From assembly GCA_949592205.1 (NCBI GenBank), contig CATIUR010000012.1, positions 1,760,501 through 1,824,500 of the forward strand: a stretch of DNA of 64,000 nucleotides, given 5' to 3'. Positions 1 to 9,835 of the stretch are shown here, piece after piece; positions within the stretch are counted from its first letter, which is position 1; each line of letters opens with the position of its first letter. This DNA is from Helichrysum umbraculigerum. Its lineage: Eukaryota > Streptophyta > Magnoliopsida > Asterales > Asteraceae. The translations under genes were made by a program, and so were the position numbers. The notes under the pieces were generated by a model. It was not told where the DNA came from. It did not search any database and saw only the letters and a list, made by a program, of their open reading frames with translations.

Positions 1-926
1 AACCTTGTTCATACAAGGATTTTCAAAACTGCAAACCCTTGAGCTTCAAGGGAACCGAAGGAGCCATCGGACTTATCAGATGGTTCGAAAAGATGGAATC
101 TATTTTCCGCATCAGCAAGTGTGCGGAAGACGACAAGGTCAAATTCTCCACCTGCACCCTCGAAGATGGTGCCCTCTCGTGGTGGAATTCCTATACCCAG
201 TCCGTGGGGATTGACACCGCTTATCTACTCCCTTGGGAGGATCTAAAGAAAATGCTCACGGATGAGTATTGCCCGTCCGAACAACTTCACAAGCTGGACG
301 AAGAGTTCTGGAACTTAAAAGTGCAAGGAACTGATATCGTTGCATACACCACCAGATTCCAACAACTCACCGTCCTTCGCCCAGCTATGGCAGGTACTGG
401 GCCTGATAAGATTAAGAAATACATCCGCGGCCTCCCGGAACCCGTCCGGGGAAACGTCGCCTCATCAAACAAAACCACCCTTCATGGTGCCATCCGGTTG
501 GCCCATGAACTTCTAGCTATGAATGAGGACCCAGAACTACCCACTCCATCCTCCAACAGCAATAAACGAAAATGGTCCGACAACCACAACAAACACCAAA
601 ACAAGAAACCTGAAACCATTAAAGCCTACACCTCCAGTTCTGATGATAAGGGGGCGTACAAGGGAACCAAGCCCTATTGCTCCAAATGCCAACGACACCA
701 CCATGGTTCGTGTCCCTGTAGCAAGTGTAAGAGATTTGGACACTTGGCTAAGGACTGTAGATCAAACACCACTGACACCAACACCTCTGCACCAAAGACC
801 TGTTATGGGTGCAACGGTACGGGGCATTTCAAGAAAGACTGCCCGAAGCTGAACAACAACAACAACAGGAATAACAACAATGCTCGAGGAAGAGCTTTTG
901 TGCTGAAATCTGGGGAAGCCCGTTAA
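1..926 (+). CDS. gag: Ty3 gag polyprotein (capsid/nucleocapsid), 5'-partial
   Basis: The frame is open from base 3 to a TAA at 924-926; the true start is outside the window. Gag packages the element's RNA in cytoplasmic virus-like particles. The N-terminal part is capsid-like (retrotransposon gag family pattern, FKGTEGAIGLIRWFEKME). The C-terminal part is a nucleocapsid with a degenerate Cys/His cluster followed by two CCHC knuckles, CSKCKRFGHLAKDC (about 719-760) and CYGCNGTGHFKKDC (about 802-843), then an Asn-rich tail and a GRAF motif. The same gag is present, broken, on the minus strand at 18209-19327. Pol follows in the same frame right after the stop, which is unusual and is treated as a finding. 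Confidence 0.88.
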   Translation, partial: PCSYKDFQNCKPLSFKGTEGAIGLIRWFEKMESIFRISKCAEDDKVKFSTCTLEDGALSWWNSYTQSVGIDTAYLLPWEDLKKMLTDEYCPSEQLHKLDEEFWNLKVQGTDIVAYTTRFQQLTVLRPAMAGTGPDKIKKYIRGLPEPVRGNVASSNKTTLHGAIRLAHELLAMNEDPELPTPSSNSNKRKWSDNHNKHQNKKPETIKAYTSSSDDKGAYKGTKPYCSKCQRHHHGSCPCSKCKRFGHLAKDCRSNTTDTNTSAPKTCYGCNGTGHFKKDCPKLNNNNNRNNNNARGRAFVLKSGEAR

Positions 927-3900
927 GACCCGAACGTGGTCACGGGTACGTTTCTTCTCAACAACTTGACTGCCTCTGTATTATTTGATACTGGTGCTGA
1001 TAAGAGCTTTATTTCCGATGAGTTTTATACATTTCTTGACACTGCTCCTATTGCCTTAGATTCTAAGTACACAATAGAATTGGCAAACGGAAAACTTATT
1101 GAGGCCGACAGTGTGATACCTAATTGCACTTTGAACTTAGCTAACGAGCTCTTTTCCATTGACTTGATACCTGTCGAAATCGGCAGCTTTGACATCATCA
1201 TCGGTATGGATTGGTTGTCCAAGTATCGAGCCGAAATCGTTTGTTTTGAGAAAATTGTACGCATTCCTCTCGTCACCGGTGGAACTTTGAGCATACAAGG
1301 GGAGACCGGTGGGACGAGAATAAATATCATTTCTTGCATGAAAACCCGAAAATACTTGAGAAAAGGGTACCAGGCAATCCTCGCACACGTTTTGGAGAAA
1401 AAGTCGGTGGAGAAGCGACTTGAGGATGTGCCTATCGTTCTAGACTTCCCAGAAGTCTTTCCGGAAGACTTGCCTGGCCTACCGCCAATTAGACAAGTCG
1501 AATTCTCTATTGATCTTGTGCCCGGCGCAGCACCCGTGGCACGAGCCCCTTACCGACTAGCCCCATCCGAACTTCAGGAGTTGTCTACTCAGTTACAGGA
1601 ACTCCTGGACAAGGGATTTATTCGACCAAGTTCCTCACCTTGGGGAGCTCCGGTCCTGTTTGTGAAAAAGAAAGACGGTTCTTTCCGCATGTGCATCGAC
1701 TACCGTGAACTCAACAAATTAACTGTCGAGAACCGTTACCCACTTCCTCGCATTGATGACCTGTTCGACCAACTTCAAGGGTCGAGTTTCTACTCAAAGA
1801 TCGATCTACGGTCAGGTTATCATCAACTCCGAGTTCTTGACGATGACATCCCGAAAACTGCTTTCCGAACTCGCTACGGGCATTATGAATTCCAAGTGAT
1901 GCCATTCGGCTTAACCAACGCACCGGCTGTATTCATGGACCTTATGAATCGGGTGTGCAAACCTTACCTTGACAAGTTTGTTATCGTCTTTATCGATGAC
2001 ATCTTGATTTACTCGCGCACTGAACAAGAACACGCGCAACACCTGAAAACTATCCTGGAGCTGCTCAAACACGAAGAGTTATACGCCAAATTCTCTAAGT
2101 GTGAGTTCTGGATGCAAACCGTTCAATTCCTTGGACACGTCATTGACAATCAAGGGATTCATGTCGATCCTTCAAAAATCGAGGCTATCAAGTGTTGGCA
2201 AGCACCTACTACACCGACCGAGGTACGCCAATTCTTAGGACTCGCCGGATACTACAGGCGGTTCATTGAGAATTTTTCGAAAATAGCCCTACCTCTCACT
2301 GCACTGACTCAAAAAGAAAAGAAGTTCGATTGGACTGACAAACAGGAGTCAGCTTTCCAGCTACTAAAACAGAAACTCTGCAGTGCACCTATCTTATCTT
2401 TACCCGAAGGCAACGATGACTTCGTGGTATACTGTGATGCTTCACACCAAGGTCTTGGTTGCGTGTTGATGCAACGAGACAAGGTCATCGCTTACGCCTC
2501 TCGACAACTCAAGGTCCACGAAAAGAATTACACAACTCATGACCTAGAGTTGGGGGCTGTTGTATTCGCTCTAAAAATCTGGAGACACTACTTATACGGT
2601 ACCAAGTGTACAATATTTACTGACCATAAAAGTCTCCAACATATCTTCGATCAAAAGGATCTCAACATGAGGCAACGTCGATGGGTTGAGTTGCTTACTG
2701 ATTACGATTGCGAAATTCGCTATCATCCAGGCAAGGCGAATGTTGTCGCCGATGCCTTAAGCCAAAAAGAACGAGTGAAACCACTTCGAGTTCGAGCTCT
2801 CGGTATGACCATTCACAACGACCTCATCAATCAAACTCTCACCGCTCAACTCGAAGCACTCAAACCAGAAAACTTGATAAACGAGGCCTTGCGAGGCATG
2901 GACAAACAATTTGAAACCAAACCTAACGGGGCCAAATACTTCTCGAATCGAATCTGGTTACCAAGTTTTGGGAACCTTCGAGACTTGGTGATGAATGAAG
3001 CTCACAAGTCAAAATACTCTATACACCCCGGTGCCGACAAAATGTATCACGGCATCAAGGAAATGTACTGGTGGCCCAACATGAAATCTGACATTGCAAC
3101 CTATGTTGGCAGGTGTCTTACTTGTTCCAAAGTTAAAGCTGAACACCAGAAACCCTCCAGTTTGCTACAACAACCCGAAATACCACAATGGAAATGGGAG
3201 CAGATCACCATGGATTTCATTACTAAACTCCAGAAAACTTCTAACGGTTGCGATACCATTTGGGTGATCGTTGACCGACTCACTAAATCTGCTCATTTCC
3301 TAGCCATCAAGGAAACTGATAAGATGGAACGCTTGACACGGATCTACCTGAAAGAGATCGTATCAAGACACGGCGTGCCCATCTCAATCATCTCCGACCG
3401 AGATGCTCGATTCACTTCTCGCTTCTGGCAGTCACTGCAAAAATCTCTTGGTACTCGACTGGATATGAGTACGGCTTACCATCCTCAAACCGACGGTCAG
3501 AGCGAACGAACCATACAAACACTGGAAGACATGCTACGAGCCTGCGTAGTTGACTTCGGTAAAAACTGGGAAAATCACTTACCGTTGTGCGAGTTCTCGT
3601 ACAACAACAGTTATCACACCAGCATAAAGGCTGCACCCTTCGAGGCACTGTACGGTCGTAAGTGCCGGTCACCTATCTGTTGGACTGAGGTGGGGGATAC
3701 ACAACTCACCGGTCCAGAAATCATACATGAAACAACTGAAAAGATCGTCGGCATACAAAACCGACTAAAAGCCGCTCGTGATATTCAGAAAAGCTATGCT
3801 GACGTGAGACGCAAACACCTTGAGTTCCAAGTAGGGGACAAGGTACTTCTCAAAGTGGCACCGTGGAAAGGTGTCATTCGATTCGGAAAACGAGGCAAAC

Positions 3901-4277
3901 TAAATCCTAGATACATCGGACCATTCGAAATCCTTGAAAGGATTGGCCCAGTGGCATACCGCCTGCAACTTCCTGCTGAGCTTAGCAGCGTTCACAACAC
4001 ATTCCACATTTCTAATCTGAAGAAATGTCTGTCTGACGAGACACTGATTATACCGCTCGACGAAATTCAAATCGATGATAAACTTCATTTCGTTGAGGAA
4101 CCTATGGAAATCATGGACCGTGAGGTCAAACAACTAAAACAGAGTCGTATCCCCATCGTGAAAGTCAGGTGGAATTCTAGACGTGGTCCGGAATTTACCT
4201 GGGAACGGGAAGACCAAATGCGACAGAAATATCCACATCTCTTCCCAGACAACGCACCGACCGTGCAATCGAACTAA
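927..4277 (+). CDS. pol: Ty3 pol polyprotein: protease, reverse transcriptase, RNase H, integrase
   Basis: The frame is open for about 1,116 codons from just after the gag stop, with no internal lesion. It has no obvious ATG at its head, as expected if it is made as a gag-pol fusion. Domains in order: aspartic protease with DTGADKSF near residue 20; RT with YRELNKL and the catalytic FIDDILIYS near residue 350; RNase H with YCDASHQGLG near 495 and DHKSLQHIF near 560; integrase with a HHCC zinc-binding region near 695-735 and DDE-type blocks (MDFITKLQ, SDRDARFTS, TDGQSERTIQ) near 760-860. A C-terminal module near 1070-1105 (FTWEREDQMRQKYPHLF) resembles the chromodomain of Tekay-type elements. 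All catalytic blocks I can identify look intact. It copies element RNA to DNA and inserts it. Confidence 0.93.
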   Translation, partial: DPNVVTGTFLLNNLTASVLFDTGADKSFISDEFYTFLDTAPIALDSKYTIELANGKLIEADSVIPNCTLNLANELFSIDLIPVEIGSFDIIIGMDWLSKYRAEIVCFEKIVRIPLVTGGTLSIQGETGGTRINIISCMKTRKYLRKGYQAILAHVLEKKSVEKRLEDVPIVLDFPEVFPEDLPGLPPIRQVEFSIDLVPGAAPVARAPYRLAPSELQELSTQLQELLDKGFIRPSSSPWGAPVLFVKKKDGSFRMCIDYRELNKLTVENRYPLPRIDDLFDQLQGSSFYSKIDLRSGYHQLRVLDDDIPKTAFRTRYGHYEFQVMPFGLTNAPAVFMDLMNRVCKPYLDKFVIVFIDDILIYSRTEQEHAQHLKTILELLKHEELYAKFSKCEFWMQTVQFLGHVIDNQGIHVDPSKIEAIKCWQAPTTPTEVRQFLGLAGYYRRFIENFSKIALPLTALTQKEKKFDWTDKQESAFQLLKQKLCSAPILSLPEGNDDFVVYCDASHQGLGCVLMQRDKVIAYASRQLKVHEKNYTTHDLELGAVVFALKIWRHYLYGTKCTIFTDHKSLQHIFDQKDLNMRQRRWVELLTDYDCEIRYHPGKANVVADALSQKERVKPLRVRALGMTIHNDLINQTLTAQLEALKPENLINEALRGMDKQFETKPNGAKYFSNRIWLPSFGNLRDLVMNEAHKSKYSIHPGADKMYHGIKEMYWWPNMKSDIATYVGRCLTCSKVKAEHQKPSSLLQQPEIPQWKWEQITMDFITKLQKTSNGCDTIWVIVDRLTKSAHFLAIKETDKMERLTRIYLKEIVSRHGVPISIISDRDARFTSRFWQSLQKSLGTRLDMSTAYHPQTDGQSERTIQTLEDMLRACVVDFGKNWENHLPLCEFSYNNSYHTSIKAAPFEALYGRKCRSPICWTEVGDTQLTGPEIIHETTEKIVGIQNRLKAARDIQKSYADVRRKHLEFQVGDKVLLKVAPWKGVIRFGKRGKLNPRYIGPFEILERIGPVAYRLQLPAELSSVHNTFHISNLKKCLSDETLIIPLDEIQIDDKLHFVEEPMEIMDREVKQLKQSRIPIVKVRWNSRRGPEFTWEREDQMRQKYPHLFPDNAPTVQSN

Positions 4278-4300
4278 TTTCGGGACGAAATTCTTTTAAC

Positions 4301-4310
4301 AAGGGGAGAA
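4301..4310 (+). other. Polypurine tract of the Ty3 element
   Basis: AAGGGGAGAA lies directly before the LTR start, 23 bp after the pol stop. It would prime plus-strand DNA synthesis. The same tract occurs inverted next to the LTRs at 17720 and 51466. Confidence 0.85.
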
Positions 4311-6558
4311 TGTAATTAGTTCGGTGATAGGCTAATTTATGTATCGGATTATATGTTGGTAAATATATGCAACTTTGCGATTTGGCTTAAATCGTACGCA
4401 ACTTAAATAGAATGAAATTCTATTCGGTTAATACGGACGTTGGTGAACAAATGTTTATAAACTAAAATAACGCAATTATGACCGAAATACTATTTTATAA
4501 TAGTTTGTAACTGCCTTGTACTACTCGATTAAAACGTACACGATTTAAAAACAAAAGTAATTAAACTTAAGTTAAACTATTAAAGATTTAAGGAAATAAT
4601 TTAAATAAATTATTTAACAAGAGTTGTGATTTTATAAATATAATTGAACGCGTAAAATAAATATTTAACGCTTAAACGACGGAGAAAACGAACACCGCAC
4701 GGAGGACGTGGACCGAAAAGTGGAGGTAAAAACCCCCACCTTTCTTCTCCTCCTCTCATTCTCACCTCACTCTCTATTCTCTTTTCTCTCTCTTTCTTTT
4801 CTTTCTAATCACCACCACCACCCCAAAATACCCACTAAATCACCAAATAACACCGCAAAACGAGCTCGGATCATCTCATCCCTTTAGAAGAAAACGTTGA
4901 CCTCGCGACGATCTATCATCCTATATTTTCGGATTTTCAATCCGACAATTTGTAAGTTTCCGACAAATCCCGACATCTCTCGTTTTTGATCATTTTTACT
5001 AGATTATGGTTTAAATAGGCTTAATATGTTCATATAAGGGTTGGGTAAAAGATTTGGACCCAACGGAAACCCGGAAACTCGTTTTCGACCAAAATTCCGG
5101 CCATCAGACCGCTACGTCGCACCTGGCCAGGGGCCTCTGCGACGTCGCGGCCTACGTCGCACAAAAATCCCAACGTCGCACTAGCGACGCAGCCCCTTAC
5201 GTCGCATTAACTTGCGGACGTCACAAGTAGCGACGTAGACTTTAACGTCGCAAACCGAACCAACGTCGCATTAGCGACGCCGCCCCCTACGTCGCATTGA
5301 TTTGCGAAGGTCGCATCATGCGACGTACATGCCTACGTCGCACTCTACGTCGCTAGCGACGTCGCATGCTACGTCGCACAAACCAGAACTTTGAAAACTC
5401 ACATTTTCACTAAGTGTCGAACTTTTACAACCTCAAATCCTTATACGATACGACCTAACAAACATAATAAAACATACTTTCCTATTACAATTACTCTAAA
5501 TTGCGTTATAAATGACAAACTTTAATTATAACAAATCACCAACGGGCCGTATACTTTGATACGAACGCGAACAAACCAACATTTAAACACAACGGGTTGT
5601 ATGAACAACTAGCCTAGATGGTCTTGCGAGACATCTACTTACTTAACCTTACGTGTTTAGGCACTAGGAGGTTACGGGTTCGGAGAACCTACTTGCTTTA
5701 CTACTACTTGCTAGTACCACTGCTCGACTCAGGTGAGTCTTACAGCCCCACTTTTACTGTTTTATACTCTGGGGTGAGATACTTAGCAACTGTTTTACGT
5801 ATGAACACAATGTACTGAACTGAAAACATTACTGATTACAAACAAACGCATGAGTTACTTTTATCCACTGAAAGCCTCCTAACCGTAAGTTGTTAGTTAT
5901 GGACTTAAGCGCGATTACTAATAGATGGATCCATGTGGGACTGACAATCCCTGTCTGGGGTGGTAGCGCCACCACGTACTGATTTACACGTAGAAACAGA
6001 CATATTAGTATTTGTTACATATGAGTGTGCGGATAGCACTCACGGGGGTACGTGATATATTCACACTACACGGTTAAGCTTCAACTTATGAGCTCATGGC
6101 ACTGTACTGATTAACTGATTTACTTACTTTGCTTGATAGCAATACGGGTACATACTTGTGGTTCATAACACCTTCTTATTACTAAACTTGTGAGATTCAC
6201 CAACCTTTTTGGTTGACACTTTTTAGCTTTGTATCTCAGGTACACTTACGGAGTAGGATTACTCCAGGATTACTAGCTAGAGTCGCATGATTTACAAACT
6301 GCATTTAACGGAGATTCTTTGGCATTATCTTTTGTAACTATGGTGATGTAATAGAATCTCCCGCTATACGCGTGGGCTCTAGGGAATTACATTTTGTATA
6401 CGAAAACCTACGGTTTTCAAACGATTATTAATTATGAAATGTAACTATTTTACAAACGTCTCATTTAGAGGTCGTTTACTATTAATCTTGTGCTTTGTAT
6501 ATTGATTAGTAACACCCAATGTATGCTTCCGCAAATCATTAAATTTGGGGGTGTTACA
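4311..6558 (+). repeat. 3' LTR of the Ty3 Tekay-type element (2,248 bp)
   Basis: The LTR begins TGTAATTAGTTCGG right after the polypurine tract and ends GGTGTTACA, giving TG...CA ends. Its 5' half is homologous to the LTR starting at 62959 and, inverted, to the solo LTR at 57758-60283: all share the GGGTTGGGTAAAAG and AACTCGTTTTCGA blocks. The other two begin TGTAACACCCGCC, so this copy's start differs by about 45 bp. A CT-rich stretch (4735-4800) and a GCGACGT array (5105-5385) precede the block that would be R/U5. No open frame in it looks real. Confidence 0.85.
5105..5385 (+). repeat. ACGTCGC / GCGACGT motif array inside the LTR
   Basis: Roughly 280 bp hold about twenty copies of the heptamer ACGTCGC or its reverse complement GCGACGT, with spacers of about 3-20 bp, many directly abutting to give GCGACGTCGC. 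The spacers are not conserved, so this is a dispersed motif array and not a simple tandem repeat. The ACGT core is the core of plant bZIP-bound sites (G/C-box type), which suggests regulation, but that is inference. Confidence 0.8.
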
Positions 6559-8150
6559 GTATGTCCCCTAAATAATTCTGTCTGTCTGTGGGAGGACACT
6601 GGGGCCTGTACTACGATGATAGGATTGGACTGTCTGAGACTCCTGCGGCTCTGTGCAGTGGCAACTCGCCTAGAAACGCTGGATCTGTCGCTATCTCTCG
6701 AAGGCTGTCCCCTGACTGAACCAACCACTGAGGGGACAGGCTGTCTCATCATAGAAACCCATGCTGGAGGTGGTTGTGGTCTAGGCGGAACTGTCTGAGG
6801 AGGTAAGCCACAGCCACGACCTGGATATGGGTGAGGTGTCTGAGCAGGAACTGTAGGGGGATATATGTGTGGTGGTGCTCGGCCCAGCCCGCATGGTATG
6901 TCTGGCAGTGGGCTCACTGGTATCCCTGCAATCTGCTGTCTCATAGCCCTGTAGCATCTGACATGCATCTGTATAAGCCAGTACCAATAGTCTGGCCCTG
7001 GAGGAGTCCCATAGTGATAGATATATCTAGGCATCTGTACTCTGGGGGCTGGGACAGAAGGTCCTGCCCTAATAGGCGGGGGTACTACTGGTGGTGGTGC
7101 AATGGGGTCTACAGGGTCATCCTCATCCTTGTCCTCATCTGAATCCGAATCGCTTGGCTCTCTCGGCTGCTTCCTTTTTCTTGCTTCCTTGGGTAGAACT
7201 AGACCTGGTACCAAACTGTCAACACTATCAGGATCCGCTGGTCGTGCTTTAATGTAAACTGTGCCATCCCTTAAAATTCGGAGTATCTCAATGCTCCTAA
7301 GAAAATCATAGTCTATCGGCTGGGCACTCCACTTGGGTAAACTCTTAAATCTTTCCACTTCTGCTGTTCTAAGCAGTCCCATCTTTCTGATTAACCTTGT
7401 AACCACAGGCCCCATGAATGATCTCTTCATACCAAAACTCTTTTCCTCAAGAATCCACTGAGCAACTAAGTGGGCAACCTGAATGTTCCTTCTGCTGAGG
7501 ATACATGCCATCAACGCAACATCAAACTCAGAAACTCGACCATTAGTCGTATGCTTCCCATCAAGCGAACAAGCTAGTTGCTTGTGCAAAATCTGCAGAA
7601 CTAGGTCTCTAAGTTGGGTAGCTTTAATTCCCGAGAAATACGGCTTCGGCGACCAATGACTCCATGCCTCAGCGGTAGTAACCGTGAGGGAAACCGTGGT
7701 GGCTCCACTAGTAAACAAAGGGGAATGGATCTCTTCTGGAGTATAGAGATCTAGGTGCTGTGCAAACTGAGCTAATGACAAAGTGAATAAGCTCCCCATA
7801 TACCTAAAGGTGATCAAACCATCTCCCACTATGCTCCGTTGCTCATATTTGTAGGTGGTCATGAACTCATTGATCATTTCCATGTACACTTGTTCATCGA
7901 TGCTGAACAGTCTATTAAAAGACTCGAAAGGTTGACCCTCTGCTGAGTAACTGAGTATATCCTCTAATCTTTGCTTGAGTCCTAGAACTTGTAGCTTTTC
8001 CCAATCTATATATCTAAATCGTCCAAAAGATTTATCTCTCCATATTCTTGCCATTTGGGCGTATTCTAGCGTGGCACTAAGATAGGCTAGAGAACCTGTA
8101 AGTGGGCGTGCGGGGTTTAGCTTTGGTTTCTTCATGGTACCTGAGAACAT
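6559..8150 (-). CDS. Athila ORF1/env-like retrotransposon protein, C-terminus cut off by an insertion
   Basis: About 530 codons are open from ATG at 8150 (a second ATG is at 8135) to 6559, where the Ty3 LTR begins; translation would run 31 codons into the LTR before stopping. The first 300 residues resemble the plant Athila ORF-1 family, with the hydrophobic pattern LITFRYMGSLFTLSLAQFA followed by DLYTPEEIHSPLF. A basic RKRKQPR patch and an acidic DSDSDEDKDEDD run follow near residues 335-355, which could act as a nuclear-targeting and acidic segment. The rest is Pro-rich and low-complexity. The function of these proteins is unsettled; some are discussed as envelope-like. I see no signal peptide or clear transmembrane helix. 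The family call is moderate. Confidence 0.65.
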
Positions 8151-9835
8151 GAGAGATTTAAAGTAATGGATTCTTAAGAAAGAGAAAATTTAAAGCATTT
8201 CCGAAATTCTTAAAGAAAATTCGAAATGAGGGCTTTAAATTTGTGACAGTCCAAAGATTACATCAAATATCCAATATTCCCAAGCAATAAATAATCAGTT
8301 TTTATAATACTAAGGTAACACCAATATATGAAAATATATAGTCATGACATGGCAATAGCTTTATCGTGAAATATTATCATTTACAAAGTTTGGCGTTACC
8401 CAAGTTTGAAATGTCAAGATCTCACAATTTATGGGCATATCGTTATCAGAAGGGTTTGACTTTTTAGGAATTCAAGTTGAAATAAGGTTTTTGAATTTTG
8501 AAAAAAATTCAATACTTCAAGTTGACTTTTTAGGTCAAAGCTTTCCTCAAGTGATATTTTCAAGTGTCCGCATGCCAAGATTATAACCTATGCATGTATA
8601 CATGATCTAAAACTATTTTAAGCATCTCCTAATTGGTAAACAATCTAGGTTATGCACAAAAAGTTATCACACCCATGTGTTTGGTTTGGTTCAAGACTTT
8701 TACTTTCAAAACGATGATTCTCTAGTTATATTGCCTACTTTGACTAGTCAAGCAAGTACAAGCATCCTAGTAAGCAAGAATGGTCAAGCATTATTCTATT
8801 CATGCAAGCTAGTTAACTTTTTGTTGACTTTTAAAAGTCAAACTTTCAAGTCTTAATCACAATTTATCCGCATTGTGCAATTAACATAGAGTAATCATTC
8901 AAAACACCATAATTACTTAAATACTTAGAGACTAACACTTAATCAAGCAAAATTCTAGACTTAATCAATAGGTCAAAGTTCATCCTCCTTGAAAGAGTCA
9001 GACCTATGTGAATTGGCATTGGAAAGTGGTAGTAGCATGTAGTTCCTAAGCATCTAACCAAGAAAAGTTCTAGTTCCTAGTTACTACTAACTTAGCTAAC
9101 TTCATGAAATAAGTTCTTTTAAGTTCAAAGTGGGTTTTGATGATCATACCTTCATTTTAGTGGATAAAACTTGAAAATAATTGTACAACCGTGAAGAATA
9201 TGCAAAGAGGAGTTCAAAAGGACACAAGGTCACAAGTTTTGGTGGAGATTTGATGGTGGTTTCATGGTGGTGATGGGTGTGGCCGGTTTTGAGAGAGGAG
9301 AGGGGAGAAAGAAGGTGTTTTTCTTCTTATTTTTGAATTATTGAGATGTATGGAAGGTTTAGTGGTCCCTAGGAATATATGTCATATTCTTAAGTACCAT
9401 ATTCCTTACACATGGTCCCTAATGTACTCTAAGATTTAGCCTAATGCTCTAGATTAAATCCTAATGTGCTATTAATCATTGCTATGAATCTTAAGTGTAC
9501 TTATTGTAACTAGTTACTTGTTGGTTTTTCGTTACGTTATAAATAATTTAAGAAACTTGCAAATTTTTGCGTGACAATTATAATCAACCTAAAATATTAA
9601 ACCTAGTATATTTTTGGGTGTTTTAAAATCTTTGTCTGACGCGGGTCTATGGAATGTACACGTTTCGGCTAAAAAGCTTGAAATTGCGTATTCTTTTCGG
9701 CATGCGCGTATTTTCAGGCAATGATTTAAAAAAAATTTCTTATAGGTTTCTTTCAAGATTTTATTTATTACTATATGTATACTAAAATATGCCCTTTTAA
9801 AGTCGCGAGCCTCGACCTTTTCGGAGAGAATTGTT
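8141..9835 (-). other. Spacer between the two ORFs of the Athila-like element; possible intron
   Basis: No coding sequence is supported here. On the minus strand a CT-rich leader-like stretch (about 9310-9260) is followed by AAATGAAG|GTATGATC, a good donor at 9149-9148. TTCTCAG just before 8140 is a good acceptor (8142-8141). Splicing would bring a leader next to the ATG at 8135, comparable with the subgenomic splicing proposed for env-like ORFs of Athila elements. An upstream ATG at 9156 would then give a very short ORF, which argues against simple translation. Unproven. Confidence 0.3.

Larger units (their letters stand above)
1..6558 (+). mobile_element. Ty3/gypsy chromovirus-like (Tekay-type) LTR retrotransposon, right part
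   Basis: The window opens inside gag and continues through pol, a polypurine tract and a full 3' LTR ending in GGGTGTTACA at 6558. The order gag, protease, RT, RNase H, integrase, chromodomain-like tail is that of plant chromoviruses. The Tekay assignment rests on the gag and integrase-tail motifs and is inference. The right end falls inside a minus-strand Athila-like ORF that resumes at 6559, so this element inserted into that one. The 5' LTR and the left target duplication lie outside the window, so the duplication cannot be checked. If the rule seen elsewhere in this window holds, the duplicated 5 bp would be GTATG (6559-6563). Confidence 0.9.

Noticed and set aside
5105..5385. CRISPR-like array
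   Set aside because: Repeat units are 7-8 bp with irregular spacers and occur in plant LTRs; no cas genes and not a prokaryote.
6490..7142. Two plus-strand open frames of about 100 codons
   Set aside because: Antisense to the Pro-rich tail of the Athila-like ORF; Trp/Cys-rich shadows of Pro/Ala codons.
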